From assembly GCF_902726655.1 (NCBI RefSeq), contig NZ_CACVAN010000001.1, positions 1,426,001 to 1,490,000 of the forward strand: a DNA stretch of 64,000 nt. The letters run 5' to 3'. A model generated the notes under the pieces. That model saw only the letters and a list, made by a program, of their open reading frames with translations. It was not told where the DNA came from and ran no database searches. Position 1 is the first letter of the stretch, and each line of letters begins with the position of its first letter. Positions 43,911 through 56,243 of this stretch are shown here, one piece after another. The stretch comes from Virgibacillus ihumii. GTDB taxonomy: Bacteria > Bacillota > Bacilli > Bacillales > Amphibacillaceae. The translations under genes and the position numbers were made by a program.

Positions 43911-44834
43911 ATGGAGGAATCGTTTTGGATAACAATGGATGATAATGTACAGGTTTATGTTAAGAAATGGTTCGATCCTTCAAAACAACCGAAAGCCATT
44001 GTCCAGCTTGCACATGGCATGGTCGAACACATAAACAGGTACAAGGAATTTGCTGAATTTTTACTGTCACATGATATTTTCATCTATGGAAATGATCATC
44101 GGGGACACGGCAAAACTGCAGAAAAGCAAGGGCTGTTTGGTTATCTGGCTGACGAAAATGGTTTTGAGCGGACTACCGAAGATCTCTTGGAAGTAACAAA
44201 ACGAATTAAACAAGATTATCCGGATATCCCCTTGTTCCTGCTTGGTCACAGCATGGGATCATTTTTGGCGCGAAACTATATCAACAATCAAAGCAGTATG
44301 ATTGACGGTGTAATTTTATCAGGCACCGGATATTTTTCCCGGACAACGAGTCTGGCAGCCAAACTGATTGCTTCCACCCTTCCACCGAAAGAAAAATCAC
44401 CTTTAATGAATTCATTGGCATTCAGTTCGTACAACAGGCAGATTAAAAATAAACGGACCAACTTTGACTGGCTGTCCAATGATGCAAAAATCGTTCAAAC
44501 GTATATGGAGGATCCATTGTGCGGCCATATTCCGACAGCACGATTTTTCTATGACCTGATGACAGGACTTATTCTGATTCACAGCCGGAAAAGCATCACA
44601 TCGGTCCGCTCCGAATTGCCGATGCTGTTCATCAGCGGCAGTGATGATCCGGTTGGAAACTATGGAAAAGGTGTCTGGAAAACAGCAAATATGTATCTGG
44701 ATGCTGGAATCGATGATGCCATTGTCATGTTATTTGATCATGGAAGACATGAATTATTGAACGAAAAAAATCGTGATCTTGTTTATAACGACATACTGAA
44801 CTGGGTTGAAGCGCGAATGGGTCACAATGCTTGA
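43911..44834 (+). CDS. Serine alpha/beta hydrolase (monoacylglycerol lipase / lysophospholipase type)
   Basis: A 307-residue hydrolase of the Hydrolase_4 group. Motifs are VQLAHGMVEHINRYKEFA, GNDHRGHGKTAEKQG (oxyanion), LLGHSMGSFLARNY (nucleophile Ser), FISGSDDPVGNYGKG (Asp) and LFDHGRHELLNEK (His). The family includes monoacylglycerol lipases and lysophospholipases; the precise substrate is unknown. The ATG at 43911 follows GGATGGG; an ATG at 43896 lies in frame without a ribosome site. It is 66 bp upstream of ptsI in the same direction. Confidence 0.85.
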   Translation: MEESFWITMDDNVQVYVKKWFDPSKQPKAIVQLAHGMVEHINRYKEFAEFLLSHDIFIYGNDHRGHGKTAEKQGLFGYLADENGFERTTEDLLEVTKRIKQDYPDIPLFLLGHSMGSFLARNYINNQSSMIDGVILSGTGYFSRTTSLAAKLIASTLPPKEKSPLMNSLAFSSYNRQIKNKRTNFDWLSNDAKIVQTYMEDPLCGHIPTARFFYDLMTGLILIHSRKSITSVRSELPMLFISGSDDPVGNYGKGVWKTANMYLDAGIDDAIVMLFDHGRHELLNEKNRDLVYNDILNWVEARMGHNA

Positions 44835-44900
44835 ACCATTCAGCAGAAAAAAGGTAAAATAAAAGGTGGAACAAACTGAATTTGAAGGGTTGGTAATGTA

Positions 44901-46607
44901 ATGATTCAAGGAATAGCAGCTTCGAACGGTATAGCAATTGCCAAGGCATACTTGCTTACTGCACCGGATTTATCTTTTGAGAAGAAATCAAGCGATAATC
45001 CTAACATAGAAGTCGAACGCCTGGAGAAGGCACTGGAAGTTTCTAAAAACGAACTGGAAAAAATAAAAGCACACACGAAAAAGGAAATCGGGGACGAGCA
45101 TGCGGAAATTTTTTCAGCGCATTTGCTCGTTTTAAGTGACCCTGAAATGATAAACCCGATGAAAGAAAAGATCAATTCCGAAAATGCCACGGCTGAAGCG
45201 GCACTGGACGAAACAGCCAACATGTTTATCGATATGTTCAAAAATATGGATAATGAATATATGCGGGAGCGTGCTGCGGACATACAGGATGTAACGAAAC
45301 GGGTAATGGCCCATTTGCTCGGTGTAACTTTCCCGGATCCCGCGCTAATCGATGAAGAAGTTATCGTCATCGCAAATGACCTCACGCCATCTGATACTGC
45401 ACAGCTGAACCGCGAATATGTGAAAGGCTTTGCAACCGACATTGGCGGGCGCACATCACATTCGGCCATCATGGCAAGGTCACTGGAAATTCCGGCTGTT
45501 GTCGGAACCAAAAAAGTCACCAGTGATATTAACAAAGACGACTTGGTTATTGTTGATGGTATTGAAGGAAATGTTATCGTTAATCCATCAGAGGATGAAC
45601 TGACTACCTATAAAGAAAAACAGGAGTCATTTGCAAAACAGAAAGAAGAATGGGCCAAGCTGAAAGATGAGCCAACCATTTCAGCTGACGGAGAGCAGGT
45701 TGAACTCGGTGCAAACATCGGCACGCCCGAAGATGTAGCGGGTGTTCTTGGCAATGGCGGTGAAGCAATCGGACTTTACAGGACAGAATTTTTATATATG
45801 GGCAAGAGTGAACTGCCGACAGAGGAAGAACAATACGACGCCTATAAGTCCGTACTCGAACAGATGGATGATAAACCGGTTGTTGTCCGTACATTGGACA
45901 TCGGCGGCGACAAAGAATTAAGCTATCTTGATTTGCCCAAGGAACTAAATCCATTCCTTGGCTTCCGGGCAATCCGGTTTTGCCTGGAAAATGAAAATGT
46001 ATTCCGCACGCAATTACGTGCGTTGTTACGCGCAAGTGTACATGGCAACTTAAAAATTATGTTTCCAATGATTGCAACACTTGAAGAATTCCGCCAAGCT
46101 AAAGCCATACTATTGGATGAAAAAGATAATTTGACACGGGAAGATGTAAAAGTTTCCGATCAAATCGAAGTCGGCATTATGGTCGAAATTCCATCCACTG
46201 CTGTAACGGCAAAACAATTCGCCAAAGAAGTGGACTTTTTCAGCGTTGGAACGAATGATCTGATTCAGTACACAATGGCAGCCGACCGTATGAATGAACG
46301 CGTCTCATACTTGTATCAGCCATACCATCCGGCCATACTGAACCTGGTTAACAATGTTATCGAAGCAGCACATGCGGAGAACAAATGGGTCGGCATGTGC
46401 GGCGAAATGGCCGGCGATACAATTGCCATTCCGATACTGCTCGGACTCGGCCTGGACGAATTCAGCATGAGCGCAACATCCATTCTTCCAGCCCGCACAC
46501 AAATCCGCGGACTGTCGAAGGAAAAAATGGCATCTTATAAAGACAAGCTCTTATTAATGGGAACCGCTGAAGAAGTTGTTGAGTTTGTGAAGGAGAAGAC
46601 GGAATAA
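44901..46607 (+). CDS. ptsI: Phosphoenolpyruvate-protein phosphotransferase (PTS enzyme I)
   Basis: A 568-residue enzyme I that transfers phosphate from PEP to HPr at the start of the PTS sugar-uptake chain. The N-terminal HPr-binding domain is followed by [20 protein letters not shown] with the phosphorylated histidine (near residue 190), the C-terminal barrel has [26 protein letters not shown] and [19 protein letters not shown], and the cysteine signature is MCGEMAGDT. All key residues are present. Unusually, no ptsH lies upstream; a lipase-like gene does. A strong terminator follows, so it is a one- or two-gene unit. Confidence 0.95.
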   Translation: MIQGIAASNGIAIAKAYLLTAPDLSFEKKSSDNPNIEVERLEKALEVSKNELEKIKAHTKKEIGDEHAEIFSAHLLVLSDPEMINPMKEKINSENATAEAALDETANMFIDMFKNMDNEYMRERAADIQDVTKRVMAHLLGVTFPDPALIDEEVIVIANDLTPSDTAQLNREYVKGFATDIGGRTSHSAIMARSLEIPAVVGTKKVTSDINKDDLVIVDGIEGNVIVNPSEDELTTYKEKQESFAKQKEEWAKLKDEPTISADGEQVELGANIGTPEDVAGVLGNGGEAIGLYRTEFLYMGKSELPTEEEQYDAYKSVLEQMDDKPVVVRTLDIGGDKELSYLDLPKELNPFLGFRAIRFCLENENVFRTQLRALLRASVHGNLKIMFPMIATLEEFRQAKAILLDEKDNLTREDVKVSDQIEVGIMVEIPSTAVTAKQFAKEVDFFSVGTNDLIQYTMAADRMNERVSYLYQPYHPAILNLVNNVIEAAHAENKWVGMCGEMAGDTIAIPILLGLGLDEFSMSATSILPARTQIRGLSKEKMASYKDKLLLMGTAEEVVEFVKEKTE

Positions 46608-46619
46608 AAATTACTGCAT

Positions 46620-46652
46620 CAGCCCGGACATAATCATGTCCGGGCTGATTGT
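46620..46652 (+). terminator. Terminator after ptsI
   Basis: CAGCCCGGACA pairs with TGTCCGGGCTG around TAATCA, followed by ATTGTTTTC. Confidence 0.88.
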
Positions 46653-46710
46653 TTTCTATTAATTTCCCTGCTGTTTTGGTTTTATAGTTCCACATGGCCA
46701 GCCACATGAT

Positions 46711-47325
46711 TTACACTGGGCGTCCCGATACGACCTCCAGTTTCCCATCAATCGGTGTGCGTCCCTTATCCCGGGGAACCTTCTCAGGATATCCAATCTG
46801 CATGACTGCTGCTATCTTAAATCTATCATTATCCAATCCGATATCTTCTAAAAACCCGCTGTCATGCATGTACGGGGTGATTGTCCACAACATGCCGATC
46901 CCATATTCCCAGGCTGCAAGTTGTGCATTTTGAATGAATGCACAAACCGATGCATACTCTTCTTCATAACGAACGGGATCTTCCTCTTTTTCAAAATAAA
47001 TCACGGCATGATGCGGAATTTTCATAAGAAAGTACCTCATGGATTCAGTCATCTTCACCGTCTTAGGATTGTTATCAGTCTTAAGCATCCCAATCCGCTG
47101 ATAGCTTTTTAGAATTGCATCAATTAATACACGTTTACCTTCCTCTTGGTAAAGTTTAATGTTCCAGGGCTCTTTCATGTAATGCGTAGGGGCATATGTG
47201 CCATACGTGAAAATTTCCTTTAAAATCGACAAATCGACTTCGGTATTTTTAAAATTATGAATGGATCTCCTTTGTTTAATTGCATCCAATAATTCGATGG
47301 TTATCACCCTTTTTTCAAAAATCAT
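46711..47325 (-). CDS. Nitroreductase family protein
   Basis: A 204-residue FMN-dependent protein of the nitroreductase fold. RRSIHNFKNTEVDLSILKEI and YGTYAPTHYMKEPWNIKL form the flavin-binding N-terminal region; the C-terminus has YGIGMLWTITPYMHDSGFL and KIAAVMQIGYPEKVPRDKGR. The substrate is unknown. The start at 47325 lacks a ribosome site and begins eight bases after the nucleoside hydrolase stop; the true start may be a non-ATG codon about 6 codons further in (GTG at 47307 with AAAAAAGG just upstream). Cotranscribed with the nucleoside hydrolase. Confidence 0.8.
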   Translation of the reverse strand: MIFEKRVITIELLDAIKQRRSIHNFKNTEVDLSILKEIFTYGTYAPTHYMKEPWNIKLYQEEGKRVLIDAILKSYQRIGMLKTDNNPKTVKMTESMRYFLMKIPHHAVIYFEKEEDPVRYEEEYASVCAFIQNAQLAAWEYGIGMLWTITPYMHDSGFLEDIGLDNDRFKIAAVMQIGYPEKVPRDKGRTPIDGKLEVVSGRPV

Positions 47326-47333
47326 TTGCCGAA

Positions 47334-48284
47334 CTATTGACCGGTCATCGTCGTCATAAAATCCATATAAAATTTTTTGTAGTCCAGATTAAAAGCAATC
47401 CGGTGCGGTTTTACTGCCGATGCTTCGCTCATCGTTCCACTTGGCCGGATATCAGCAATACTCTGCCCGCGTGCAGGTCCGGTTTCCAGTTGAACAATTT
47501 TAACGGGTAATGTTTGATACGTGAACATATCCTCCTTGATAACAGCCATCATGGTAAGAACATCATGCACCGGTGCACCCTGGAGGTTAGGATAGATTTC
47601 TTTGTAAGCATTATAGTAATAATTCAGCATCGGTTTAATAATATTCAATCCGCCTACCCGATCAATATAATCAATCATTTTTGGTGTAACGATTGCCTTT
47701 TGCGTTACATTCAATGGAAGGATCGTAACATTTTGAGCATATTTTAACACAATTTGAGCAGCAATGGGGTCTCCGTAGAAATTTGCCTCTGATACCGCTG
47801 TAACATTTCCCGGAACCCAAAATGCACCACCCATGAAAAAATACCGGCTGACATTAGTCATTAATGACTGATACAGAATAAACAATGTTGCAAGCGAGGT
47901 AAGCCTGCCAATATTAACAATAATCAGGTCATCCTTATATTCATTTATTATATCAACCACTTCAAAAAAGTTTTCCACAATTCCATTATCTTCAACTTCC
48001 GGTGGAATAATCGGTCCGAGCCCATACTCCCCATGAATTTCAGTGAAATATGCCGGAGTCTCACCTGTCATTGGCTTTTCTGCACCGCCAATCACCTGAA
48101 TATCTGATTCGATATCCAGCAGATTCCGTATATAGTTGACATTAGCCAGTGCATTTTCCCTCGGAATATTGCCATAATCAGCCACAACACCAACAATATC
48201 AATCTTATCATTAAAGTAGGCATAAATGAGTGAAATCGTGTCATCAATACCGATATCCCCAAACACGAGAACTTTTTTCGTCAT
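47334..48284 (-). CDS. Nucleoside hydrolase
   Basis: A 316-residue member of the inosine-uridine nucleoside hydrolase family, which splits nucleosides to base and ribose. The calcium-binding start reads VFGDIGIDDTISLIYAY, in which the usual first Asp of DTDxxxDD is replaced while the later Asp residues remain. VPGNVTAVSEANFYGDP is the substrate-binding stretch, and the late catalytic motif is GAPVHDVLTMMAVI. Substrate specificity is unknown. The ATG has a TTAGGGG site. Upstream lies the 20-bp repeat array C. Confidence 0.88.
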   Translation of the reverse strand: MTKKVLVFGDIGIDDTISLIYAYFNDKIDIVGVVADYGNIPRENALANVNYIRNLLDIESDIQVIGGAEKPMTGETPAYFTEIHGEYGLGPIIPPEVEDNGIVENFFEVVDIINEYKDDLIIVNIGRLTSLATLFILYQSLMTNVSRYFFMGGAFWVPGNVTAVSEANFYGDPIAAQIVLKYAQNVTILPLNVTQKAIVTPKMIDYIDRVGGLNIIKPMLNYYYNAYKEIYPNLQGAPVHDVLTMMAVIKEDMFTYQTLPVKIVQLETGPARGQSIADIRPSGTMSEASAVKPHRIAFNLDYKKFYMDFMTTMTGQ

Positions 48285-48420
48285 GATAACGCCCCTAATT
48301 ATACAGTATTATCTACACAATATTCCGGAAGGGGGTTGTTCCGTGTATGTTTACCTTGTTAAAGAGGCTATTATAGCTGTGATCCAGCTATTTTGAAGTG
48401 GGAAACGTAACTGCGTTCGA

Positions 48421-48573
48421 TTCGCACGTTTGACGCTGCGTTCGCACGTTTGACGCTGCGTTCGCACGTTTGACGCTGCGTTCGCACGTTTGACGCTGCG
48501 TTCGCACGTTTGACGCTGCGTTCGCACGTTTGACGCTGCGTTCGCACGTTTGACGCTGCGTTCGCACGTTTGA
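48421..48573 (+). repeat. 20-bp tandem repeat array C, perfectly homogeneous
   Basis: Seven identical copies of TTCGCACGTTTGACGCTGCG (48421-48560) plus a partial eighth. Read from another offset the unit is TTGACGCTGCGTTCGCACGT, 13 of 20 positions identical to the array A unit. Each unit contains TGCG-TT-CGCA and CGT-TTG-ACG inverted repeats. Lack of any sequence difference between copies suggests recent expansion or correction. Confidence 0.97.
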
Positions 48574-48607
48574 AAATTCGGTTGGTGCCAGGCACCAACC
48601 GAATTTT
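48573..48607. terminator. 35-bp near-perfect palindrome, possible terminator
   Basis: AAAATTCGGTTGGTGCC and GGCACCAACCGAATTTT are exact 17-base complements around a single A. It follows the repeat array on the plus strand and lies between two minus-strand genes. The core GGTGCCAGGCACC is a motif I recall as recurrent in Bacillaceae genomes, which I cannot verify here. Confidence 0.75.
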
Positions 48608-48616
48608 TGTCGAATA

Positions 48617-48645
48617 AAAAAGAGCGGAAGGTTCCGCTCTTTTTC
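48617..48645 (-). terminator. Terminator after eno
   Basis: AAAAAGAGCGGAA pairs with TTCCGCTCTTTTT on both strands; the minus orientation ends the glycolytic operon 40 bp past the eno stop. Confidence 0.9.
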
Positions 48646-48687
48646 CTGTATCAATTTATAAAGTTGACAACACTGTACGTTTTTTCC

Positions 48688-49989
<1,302 letters not shown>

Positions 49990-50014
49990 TTACTTTAATA
50001 TAGTTTACCATGAA

Positions 50015-51553
50015 TTATTTCTTAATTAATGATTCACCAGTCATTTCCTCAGATTTTCTCACATCCAGTAAATCCAATAATGTTGGTGACAAATCAGCTA
50101 AAATGCCTCCATTACGAAGTTCAGCGTCTTCTTTCGTGACAATTACCGGAACCGGATTTGTTGTATGGGTGGTCATCGGTTCATCTTCGACTGTAACCAC
50201 TTCATCCGAGTTGCCATGATCCGCTGTAATGATTGCATTTCCGCCAAGTTCAAGAATTTTATCGACGACTTTTCCGAGACATTCATCAACCGCTTCAATC
50301 GCCTTAATAGTTGGTTCAAGTTTACCGGAATGACCAACCATATCCGGATTGGCGAAATTTAAAATAATCGCATTGTGCTGTTGGGAATCGAGCTCCTGCA
50401 GCAGTGCATCTGTCACTTCGTACACACTCATTTCCGGCTTCAGGTCATACGTTGCAACCTTTGGCGAATCAATCAGAACCCTTTTCTCACCCGGAAATTC
50501 CTGTTCGCGTCCGCCGCTCATAAAAAACGTAACGTGCGGATACTTTTCCGTTTCCGCGATGCGCAGTTGGTTCAAATCATTTTGTGACAGTACTTCACCA
50601 ACTGTATTATCCAGATTAACCGGCTCATAAGCAACATAGCCGTCAACCGATTCACTGAAATTCGTCAGCATTACAAAGTCCAGATTCTTTGGTACACTTT
50701 CCCCTCGGTCAAAATCATGAAAATCTTCATTGGCAAATGTACGGGAAATTTGGATTGCCCGATCAGGCCGGAAATTGTAAAAAATAATCGAATCCCCATC
50801 CTGGACTTTCCCTACTGGATCATTATTTTCATCGGTCAGCACCGACGGAATAACGAATTCATCATAAATGCCATTTTCATATGAATCATCGATAACTTCA
50901 TAGGGATCCTGATAGCTTGGACCTTTGCCATAAACCATTGCATCATAGGCCTTTTTGACTCGCTCCCACCGTTTATCCCGGTCCATCGAGTAATACCGGC
51001 CGGAGATGGTCGCTATTTTACCGACACCATATTCGTTCATTTTGTCCTGTGTTGCTTTGATATATTTTTTTGCGGTTTGTTGTCCGACATCACGTCCGTC
51101 CAAGAACGCATGGACATATACATCATGCAAATCATTGTCCCTGGCCAATTTCAGCAGTGCAAACAGGTGACGAATATGACTGTGCACACCACCATCTGAC
51201 AGGAGTCCGAAAATGTGCAGTGCCTTTCCATTCTCTTTTGCATTCTTAATTGACTTCAAAAATGCTTCTTTTTCAAAAAAGTCGCCTTCTTTAATCGATA
51301 GGTTGACGCGGGTCAAGCTTTGATAGACAATACGGCCGGCACCGATATTTAAATGTCCGACTTCCGAGTTACCCATTTGGCCTTCCGGAAGACCGACAGC
51401 TTCACCTGATGCATTCAGCTGGTTATGCGGATACTCATTCCAATACCGATCAAAATTCGGTGTGTTTGCTTTTTTAACAGCGTTGCCCTTTTCCTCACCC
51501 CGAATGCCAAACCCATCCAGAATGATTAGCGCAGCTAGCTTTTCCTGGTTCAT
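50015..51553 (-). CDS. gpmI: 2,3-bisphosphoglycerate-independent phosphoglycerate mutase
   Basis: A 512-residue manganese enzyme of the alkaline phosphatase superfamily that interconverts 3- and 2-phosphoglycerate. [18 protein letters not shown] begins the metal-binding region, [20 protein letters not shown] carries the phosphorylated serine near residue 62, and [23 protein letters not shown] and [11 protein letters not shown] give the remaining ligands. Manganese dependence links it to spore dormancy in Bacillus. It overlaps tpiA by four bases. Confidence 0.97.
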   Translation of the reverse strand: MNQEKLAALIILDGFGIRGEEKGNAVKKANTPNFDRYWNEYPHNQLNASGEAVGLPEGQMGNSEVGHLNIGAGRIVYQSLTRVNLSIKEGDFFEKEAFLKSIKNAKENGKALHIFGLLSDGGVHSHIRHLFALLKLARDNDLHDVYVHAFLDGRDVGQQTAKKYIKATQDKMNEYGVGKIATISGRYYSMDRDKRWERVKKAYDAMVYGKGPSYQDPYEVIDDSYENGIYDEFVIPSVLTDENNDPVGKVQDGDSIIFYNFRPDRAIQISRTFANEDFHDFDRGESVPKNLDFVMLTNFSESVDGYVAYEPVNLDNTVGEVLSQNDLNQLRIAETEKYPHVTFFMSGGREQEFPGEKRVLIDSPKVATYDLKPEMSVYEVTDALLQELDSQQHNAIILNFANPDMVGHSGKLEPTIKAIEAVDECLGKVVDKILELGGNAIITADHGNSDEVVTVEDEPMTTHTTNPVPVIVTKEDAELRNGGILADLSPTLLDLLDVRKSEEMTGESLIKK

Positions 51554-52308
51554 TTCGTTCCAGCCTCCACAAGTTTGAGAAAAGAATCAGGTTCAAGACT
51601 TGCTCCGCCAACTAATGCACCATCGATATCTGATTGTGCCAGCAATTCGTCAACATTGGCTGGTTTAACACTTCCACCATATTGAATAACTACTTTTTCA
51701 GCAACTTCCTCTGATGTGATTTTTTTCATAACGTTGCGGATGTGTGTGCAGACTTCGTTGGCATCCTCACTTGATGCTGTTTTGCCTGTACCGATTGCCC
51801 AGATTGGTTCATAGGCAATGATGACAGAAGCAGTCTGTGCGTTGGACAACCCTTTCAATGCTTTTTGTACCTGGGTCTCGATATGATTCATTGTTTCATT
51901 TGCTTCACGTTGTTCGAGCGTTTCTCCTACACAAATAACTGGTAGCAGATTATGGTTAAATGCTGCATGTGTTTTTTTATTCACCATTTCATCGGTTTCT
52001 GCAAAGTATGCACGGCGTTCCGAGTGACCGATGACGACATGTGTAACACCAAGATCCTTAAGCATGACCGGGCTGACTTCACCAGTAAATGCCCCGCTCT
52101 CTTCGTAATGCATGTTCTGAGCACCAATCTTAATTGGTGATCCTTTCGTTTTTTCAACAAGTGCCGGCAAAAATGGAAATGGAGCACAGACAACTGCTTC
52201 CACATGTTCATCAGCCGGCACTTTATTTACGACAGCGTCAGCAAATTGATTTGCTTCAGAAAGTACTTTGTTCATTTTCCAGTTTGCAGCAATTACATTC
52301 TTTCGCAT
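51550..52308 (-). CDS. tpiA: Triosephosphate isomerase
   Basis: A 252-residue TIM-barrel enzyme interconverting dihydroxyacetone phosphate and glyceraldehyde 3-phosphate. The catalytic Lys is in [10 protein letters not shown], the His in [11 protein letters not shown] (near 95), the Glu in [16 protein letters not shown] (near 169), and the loop [13 protein letters not shown] and [14 protein letters not shown] bind phosphate. It is 16 bp after pgk and four bases overlap gpmI. Confidence 0.98.
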   Translation of the reverse strand: MRKNVIAANWKMNKVLSEANQFADAVVNKVPADEHVEAVVCAPFPFLPALVEKTKGSPIKIGAQNMHYEESGAFTGEVSPVMLKDLGVTHVVIGHSERRAYFAETDEMVNKKTHAAFNHNLLPVICVGETLEQREANETMNHIETQVQKALKGLSNAQTASVIIAYEPIWAIGTGKTASSEDANEVCTHIRNVMKKITSEEVAEKVVIQYGGSVKPANVDELLAQSDIDGALVGGASLEPDSFLKLVEAGTK

Positions 52309-52324
52309 CGTCTCACCTCATCTA

Positions 52325-53506
52325 TTATTTTTCATCCAGTGCTTGTACGCCTGGAAGAACCTTGCCTTCCATAAATTCAAGTGATGCACCGCCACCAGTT
52401 GAAACGTGGTTCATATCATCAGCAAAGCCAAACTTTTCAACAGCTGCCGCGGAATCACCACCACCGATGACAGTATATCCTTCTGTTTCAGCAAGTGCTT
52501 CCGCTACAGCTCTTGTCCCGCCGGCAAAAGCATTCATTTCAAAAACACCCATTGGCCCGTTCCAGATAACCAACTTGGAGTCAGTAACAATCTGTGCATA
52601 TGTCTCGCGTGTTTTCGGGCCAATATCCAATGCTTCCCAATCAGCAGGAATGTTATCAATCGCAGTGATTTTCGTGTTGGCATCTTCAGAAAAATTATCG
52701 GCCACAACAGCATCCTCAGGCAACACAAAGTTGACCCCTTTGTCTTTGGCCTTTTGCATAAATTCTTTTGCCATATCAACCTTATCCTCTTCCAGCAATG
52801 ATTTACCAATTTCATGCCCCTGTGCCTTGACAAAGGTATAAGCAAGACCACCGCCGATAATCAAATTGTCCACCTTATCAAGCAGATGATTAATCACATT
52901 AATTTTATCCTTCACTTTTGCGCCGCCGATGATTGCCGTAAATGGACGTTCAGGATTCTCCAGTGCTTTTCCCAATACCTCAATTTCTTTTTCCAATAAT
53001 AATCCCGCTGCTGATGGAAGGTGTTCCGCAACACCGGTGGTCGAAGCATGTGCACGGTGTGCCGCACCAAACGCATCATTCACGTACAGATCAGCCATAT
53101 TAGCGAACGCCTGTACCAGTTCTGGATCATTCTTCTCCTCGCCTGCTTCAAACCGAACATTTTCAATCAGCAAAATATCCCCATTACCAAGACGTGAAAT
53201 TGCTTCATCTACTTCTTCTCCGACCACTTCATCAGTTTTGATGATTTCTTTACCAAGCAGGTCACTTAATCGTGCTGCAACAGGATCCAGCCGAAGTTCA
53301 TCGACTGCCTTTCCTTTTGGACGTCCGAGATGGCTCACCAGGATGACTGCCGCTCCATTGTCTGTCAGTTGACGGATTGTCGGCAATGCAGCTTTAATGC
53401 GCGTATCATCGGTAACCTCGCCATCCTTCATTGGAACGTTAAAATCAACACGGCAAAACACCTTTTCACCTGCAACATCCAAATCCTGAAGTGTTTTTTT
53501 GTTCAT
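52325..53506 (-). CDS. pgk: Phosphoglycerate kinase
   Basis: A 393-residue enzyme transferring phosphate from 1,3-bisphosphoglycerate to [23 protein letters not shown] and [20 protein letters not shown] form the N-terminal substrate site, [20 protein letters not shown] the linker region, and [17 protein letters not shown] with [13 protein letters not shown] the nucleotide site. The gene is separated from gap by a terminator and probably has its own promoter with TATAAT at 53574-53579, besides read-through from the cggR promoter. Confidence 0.98.
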   Translation of the reverse strand: MNKKTLQDLDVAGEKVFCRVDFNVPMKDGEVTDDTRIKAALPTIRQLTDNGAAVILVSHLGRPKGKAVDELRLDPVAARLSDLLGKEIIKTDEVVGEEVDEAISRLGNGDILLIENVRFEAGEEKNDPELVQAFANMADLYVNDAFGAAHRAHASTTGVAEHLPSAAGLLLEKEIEVLGKALENPERPFTAIIGGAKVKDKINVINHLLDKVDNLIIGGGLAYTFVKAQGHEIGKSLLEEDKVDMAKEFMQKAKDKGVNFVLPEDAVVADNFSEDANTKITAIDNIPADWEALDIGPKTRETYAQIVTDSKLVIWNGPMGVFEMNAFAGGTRAVAEALAETEGYTVIGGGDSAAAVEKFGFADDMNHVSTGGGASLEFMEGKVLPGVQALDEK

Positions 53507-53573
53507 GTCATAACCTCCCGCTACATTACATATGTACCATTTTAGATTTTCCCAAATCTTTTATCCGTTAATC

Positions 53574-53579
53574 ATTATA
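53574..53579 (-). promoter_or_regulatory. Possible -10 of a pgk promoter
   Basis: TATAAT on the minus strand about 68 bp upstream of pgk; a poor -35 (TTCTTA, 15 bp spacing) precedes it. An internal promoter before pgk is known in Bacillus subtilis. Confidence 0.35.
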
Positions 53580-53679
53580 CTAGAAATCGAAACATAAGAA
53601 TACATATCGCCTATTTGAAGGAACTTCAAACTCGGGACGGATATGCGCGATTCCTTTTTTCAAAGAGAGCATACAACCA

Positions 53680-53709
53680 CAAAAGGAGGAGGAATCTCCC
53701 CCTCCTTTA
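53680..53709 (-). terminator. Terminator between gap and pgk
   Basis: AAAGGAGG and CCTCCTTT form the outer stem on the minus strand, followed by TTTTG. It would make gap a largely separate, more abundant transcript. Confidence 0.65.
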
Positions 53710-53744
53710 GCAGCTAGCTTTCCTATAAAAAGCAGCGCCTTCCA

Positions 53745-54752
<1,008 letters not shown>

Positions 54753-54794
54753 TTATAATTCCTCCCAGAATTTATAGTTGAATTAATCTATTTG

Positions 54795-54820
54795 AAAACT
54801 TGGCATATCACCAAGGTTTT
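54795..54820 (-). promoter_or_regulatory. Hairpin in the cggR-gap spacer
   Basis: AAAACCTTGG and CCAAGTTTT pair on the minus strand around TGATATG. In Bacillus subtilis the cggR-gapA mRNA is cut near such a stem-loop, stabilising the gapA part; the same role is inferred here. Confidence 0.55.
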
Positions 54821-54855
54821 ACAACAATCTTAGTGCCTTACGTTTAAACTCTCTT

Positions 54856-55875
54856 TTAATCCTTCAAAATCTCCTCTGCAGCTGCCTCATCCGTAATCAG
54901 TAAATCACTGTTTCCTTTTTTAAAATAAGACGCGATTGCATTGGCTTTTGACTTTCCGCCGGCAATAGTGATTACCTGCTCAGCTTCGGTAAGATCATCC
55001 AGCTGAATACCGATTGTACGGACTTTATGGACGACATCACCCTGCTTATCAAAATAATAACCGAATGCTTCACTTACTGCGTTCGCAGCTTGCAGTTTTT
55101 TAAAAACATCTTTTGGTGTCTTCCGGCGTTCAGCCATCGTCAACGCGTCACCGATTCCATGCAAAACAATGCCGGCACTCTTAATCAGCTGCAATGTCCC
55201 TTTAATTGACGGTTCTTCTATCATAGTCTGATAAGAAGATTCACTTATGGGATCGGGTACGTATAACAGCCTGTACGAACCATTTGCCTGCCTCGCCATT
55301 CTCGCGGCAATCGTATTGGCCTGATTTTCTTCTTTCTCACCAATCCCTCCCCTGGCCGGTACAAACTGGCAATCCTTTGCATAGTCAAACGGGGTCATCA
55401 TCTCCGCTGCTGCAGCCATCGTTGTTCCACCGGTGACTGCAATTGTCATACCCGGCTGCGTTTTTTCCTTCAGGCGGGAAATACAGTCTTTACCCATCTC
55501 CTGTTTTACCCATTCCTGCTCATCACTGTTTCCGGGGACGATGATTACTTCATTCAGTTGTAATTTTTCCCTTAGTTGTTTTTCTAAAACACTCAGCCCC
55601 ATTGCTTCATGCATAAATATCGACAACTGGTCAGTTACTAATTTTCCCGCTTTTGTTATTTGCATTCCTTTTGCGGTCACATTAATCAGACCCTGGTCCT
55701 GAAGAAAATCCACTTCACCGCGCACAAAACGCTCGGTATATTCCGTGTTATCAGCAAGACTCCGCCGGCCAATCGGCTGAAGCAGTTCAATTTGCTGCAG
55801 GATTATATAGCGCCGCTGCATAATTTCCAGCAAATCAGGATATAATTTCTTCTGTATTTCGATTAAGTCCCACAT
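54856..55875 (-). CDS. cggR: Central glycolytic genes regulator CggR
   Basis: A 339-residue SorC/DeoR-type repressor. The N-terminal winged helix (about residues 20-80, GRRSLADNTEYTERFVRGEV, LQDQGLINVTAKGM) is followed by a sugar-phosphate binding domain with IAVTGGTTMAAAAEMM, FVPARGGIGE and GVVLHGIGDAL-like AGIVLHGIGDALTMAE. Fructose-1,6-bisphosphate releases it from its operator, switching on gap and the following genes. It is the first gene of the glycolytic operon and represses itself through the operator just upstream. Confidence 0.95.
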   Translation of the reverse strand: MWDLIEIQKKLYPDLLEIMQRRYIILQQIELLQPIGRRSLADNTEYTERFVRGEVDFLQDQGLINVTAKGMQITKAGKLVTDQLSIFMHEAMGLSVLEKQLREKLQLNEVIIVPGNSDEQEWVKQEMGKDCISRLKEKTQPGMTIAVTGGTTMAAAAEMMTPFDYAKDCQFVPARGGIGEKEENQANTIAARMARQANGSYRLLYVPDPISESSYQTMIEEPSIKGTLQLIKSAGIVLHGIGDALTMAERRKTPKDVFKKLQAANAVSEAFGYYFDKQGDVVHKVRTIGIQLDDLTEAEQVITIAGGKSKANAIASYFKKGNSDLLITDEAAAEEILKD

Positions 55876-55904
55876 CCAAAAAAACTCCTTTTCCGGACGA
55901 TTTT

Positions 55905-55940
55905 GTCCCGCGTATATAAATTATGTCCCGCAGCTGTCAA
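55905..55940 (-). promoter_or_regulatory. cggR promoter and CggR operator
   Basis: On the minus strand TTGACA (55935-55940), 16 bp, TATATA (55913-55918). Two direct GGGAC repeats (55925-55929 and 55905-55909) are exactly 20 bp apart and flank the -10, matching the tandem CggR operator of Bacillus. Confidence 0.88.
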
Positions 55941-55996
55941 AAAAATATAAACAACTTCATCAACTATTATTGTATCATACATTCCGCATTATTCAA

Positions 55997-56239
55997 TTAT
56001 TTTGTTTCCTGTAATGCTTTCTCAAGCGATTCATAGTTGATTTGTTCACAAACAAGCGTGATATCATTTATTTGCACAACTGGTATCGCCAACTGATATT
56101 CTTCCAGCCACGCATCATTCGTATAGATATCCCTTTCCTCCAGTTCAAACAGATACTCACTTCGCAATAAATCCAACAACACTTCGGCATTTTCACATAA
56201 TGGACAGTTTTCTTTTGTATAAAATATTAATTTTCGCAT
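55997..56239 (-). CDS. Glutaredoxin-like protein
   Basis: An 80-residue thioredoxin-fold protein with an N-terminal FYTKENCPLCENAEVLLDLL (CxxC) and the cis-proline segment QLAIPVVQINDITL. It belongs to the small glutaredoxin-like (DUF836) family; function unknown. The frame opens upstream inside rpoN, but the ATG at 56239 with AAAGGGG seven bases ahead is the better start, five bases after the rpoN stop. It is therefore probably cotranscribed with rpoN. Confidence 0.85.
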   Translation of the reverse strand: MRKLIFYTKENCPLCENAEVLLDLLRSEYLFELEERDIYTNDAWLEEYQLAIPVVQINDITLVCEQINYESLEKALQETK

Positions 56240-56243
56240 GTTT

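Noticed and set aside
48371..48654. Open frames encoding 20-residue periodic peptides (RTQRQTCERSVKRANAASNV type)
   Set aside because: They arise automatically because a 20-bp tandem repeat read in triplets recurs every 60 bp. There is no ribosome site and the composition is not protein-like.
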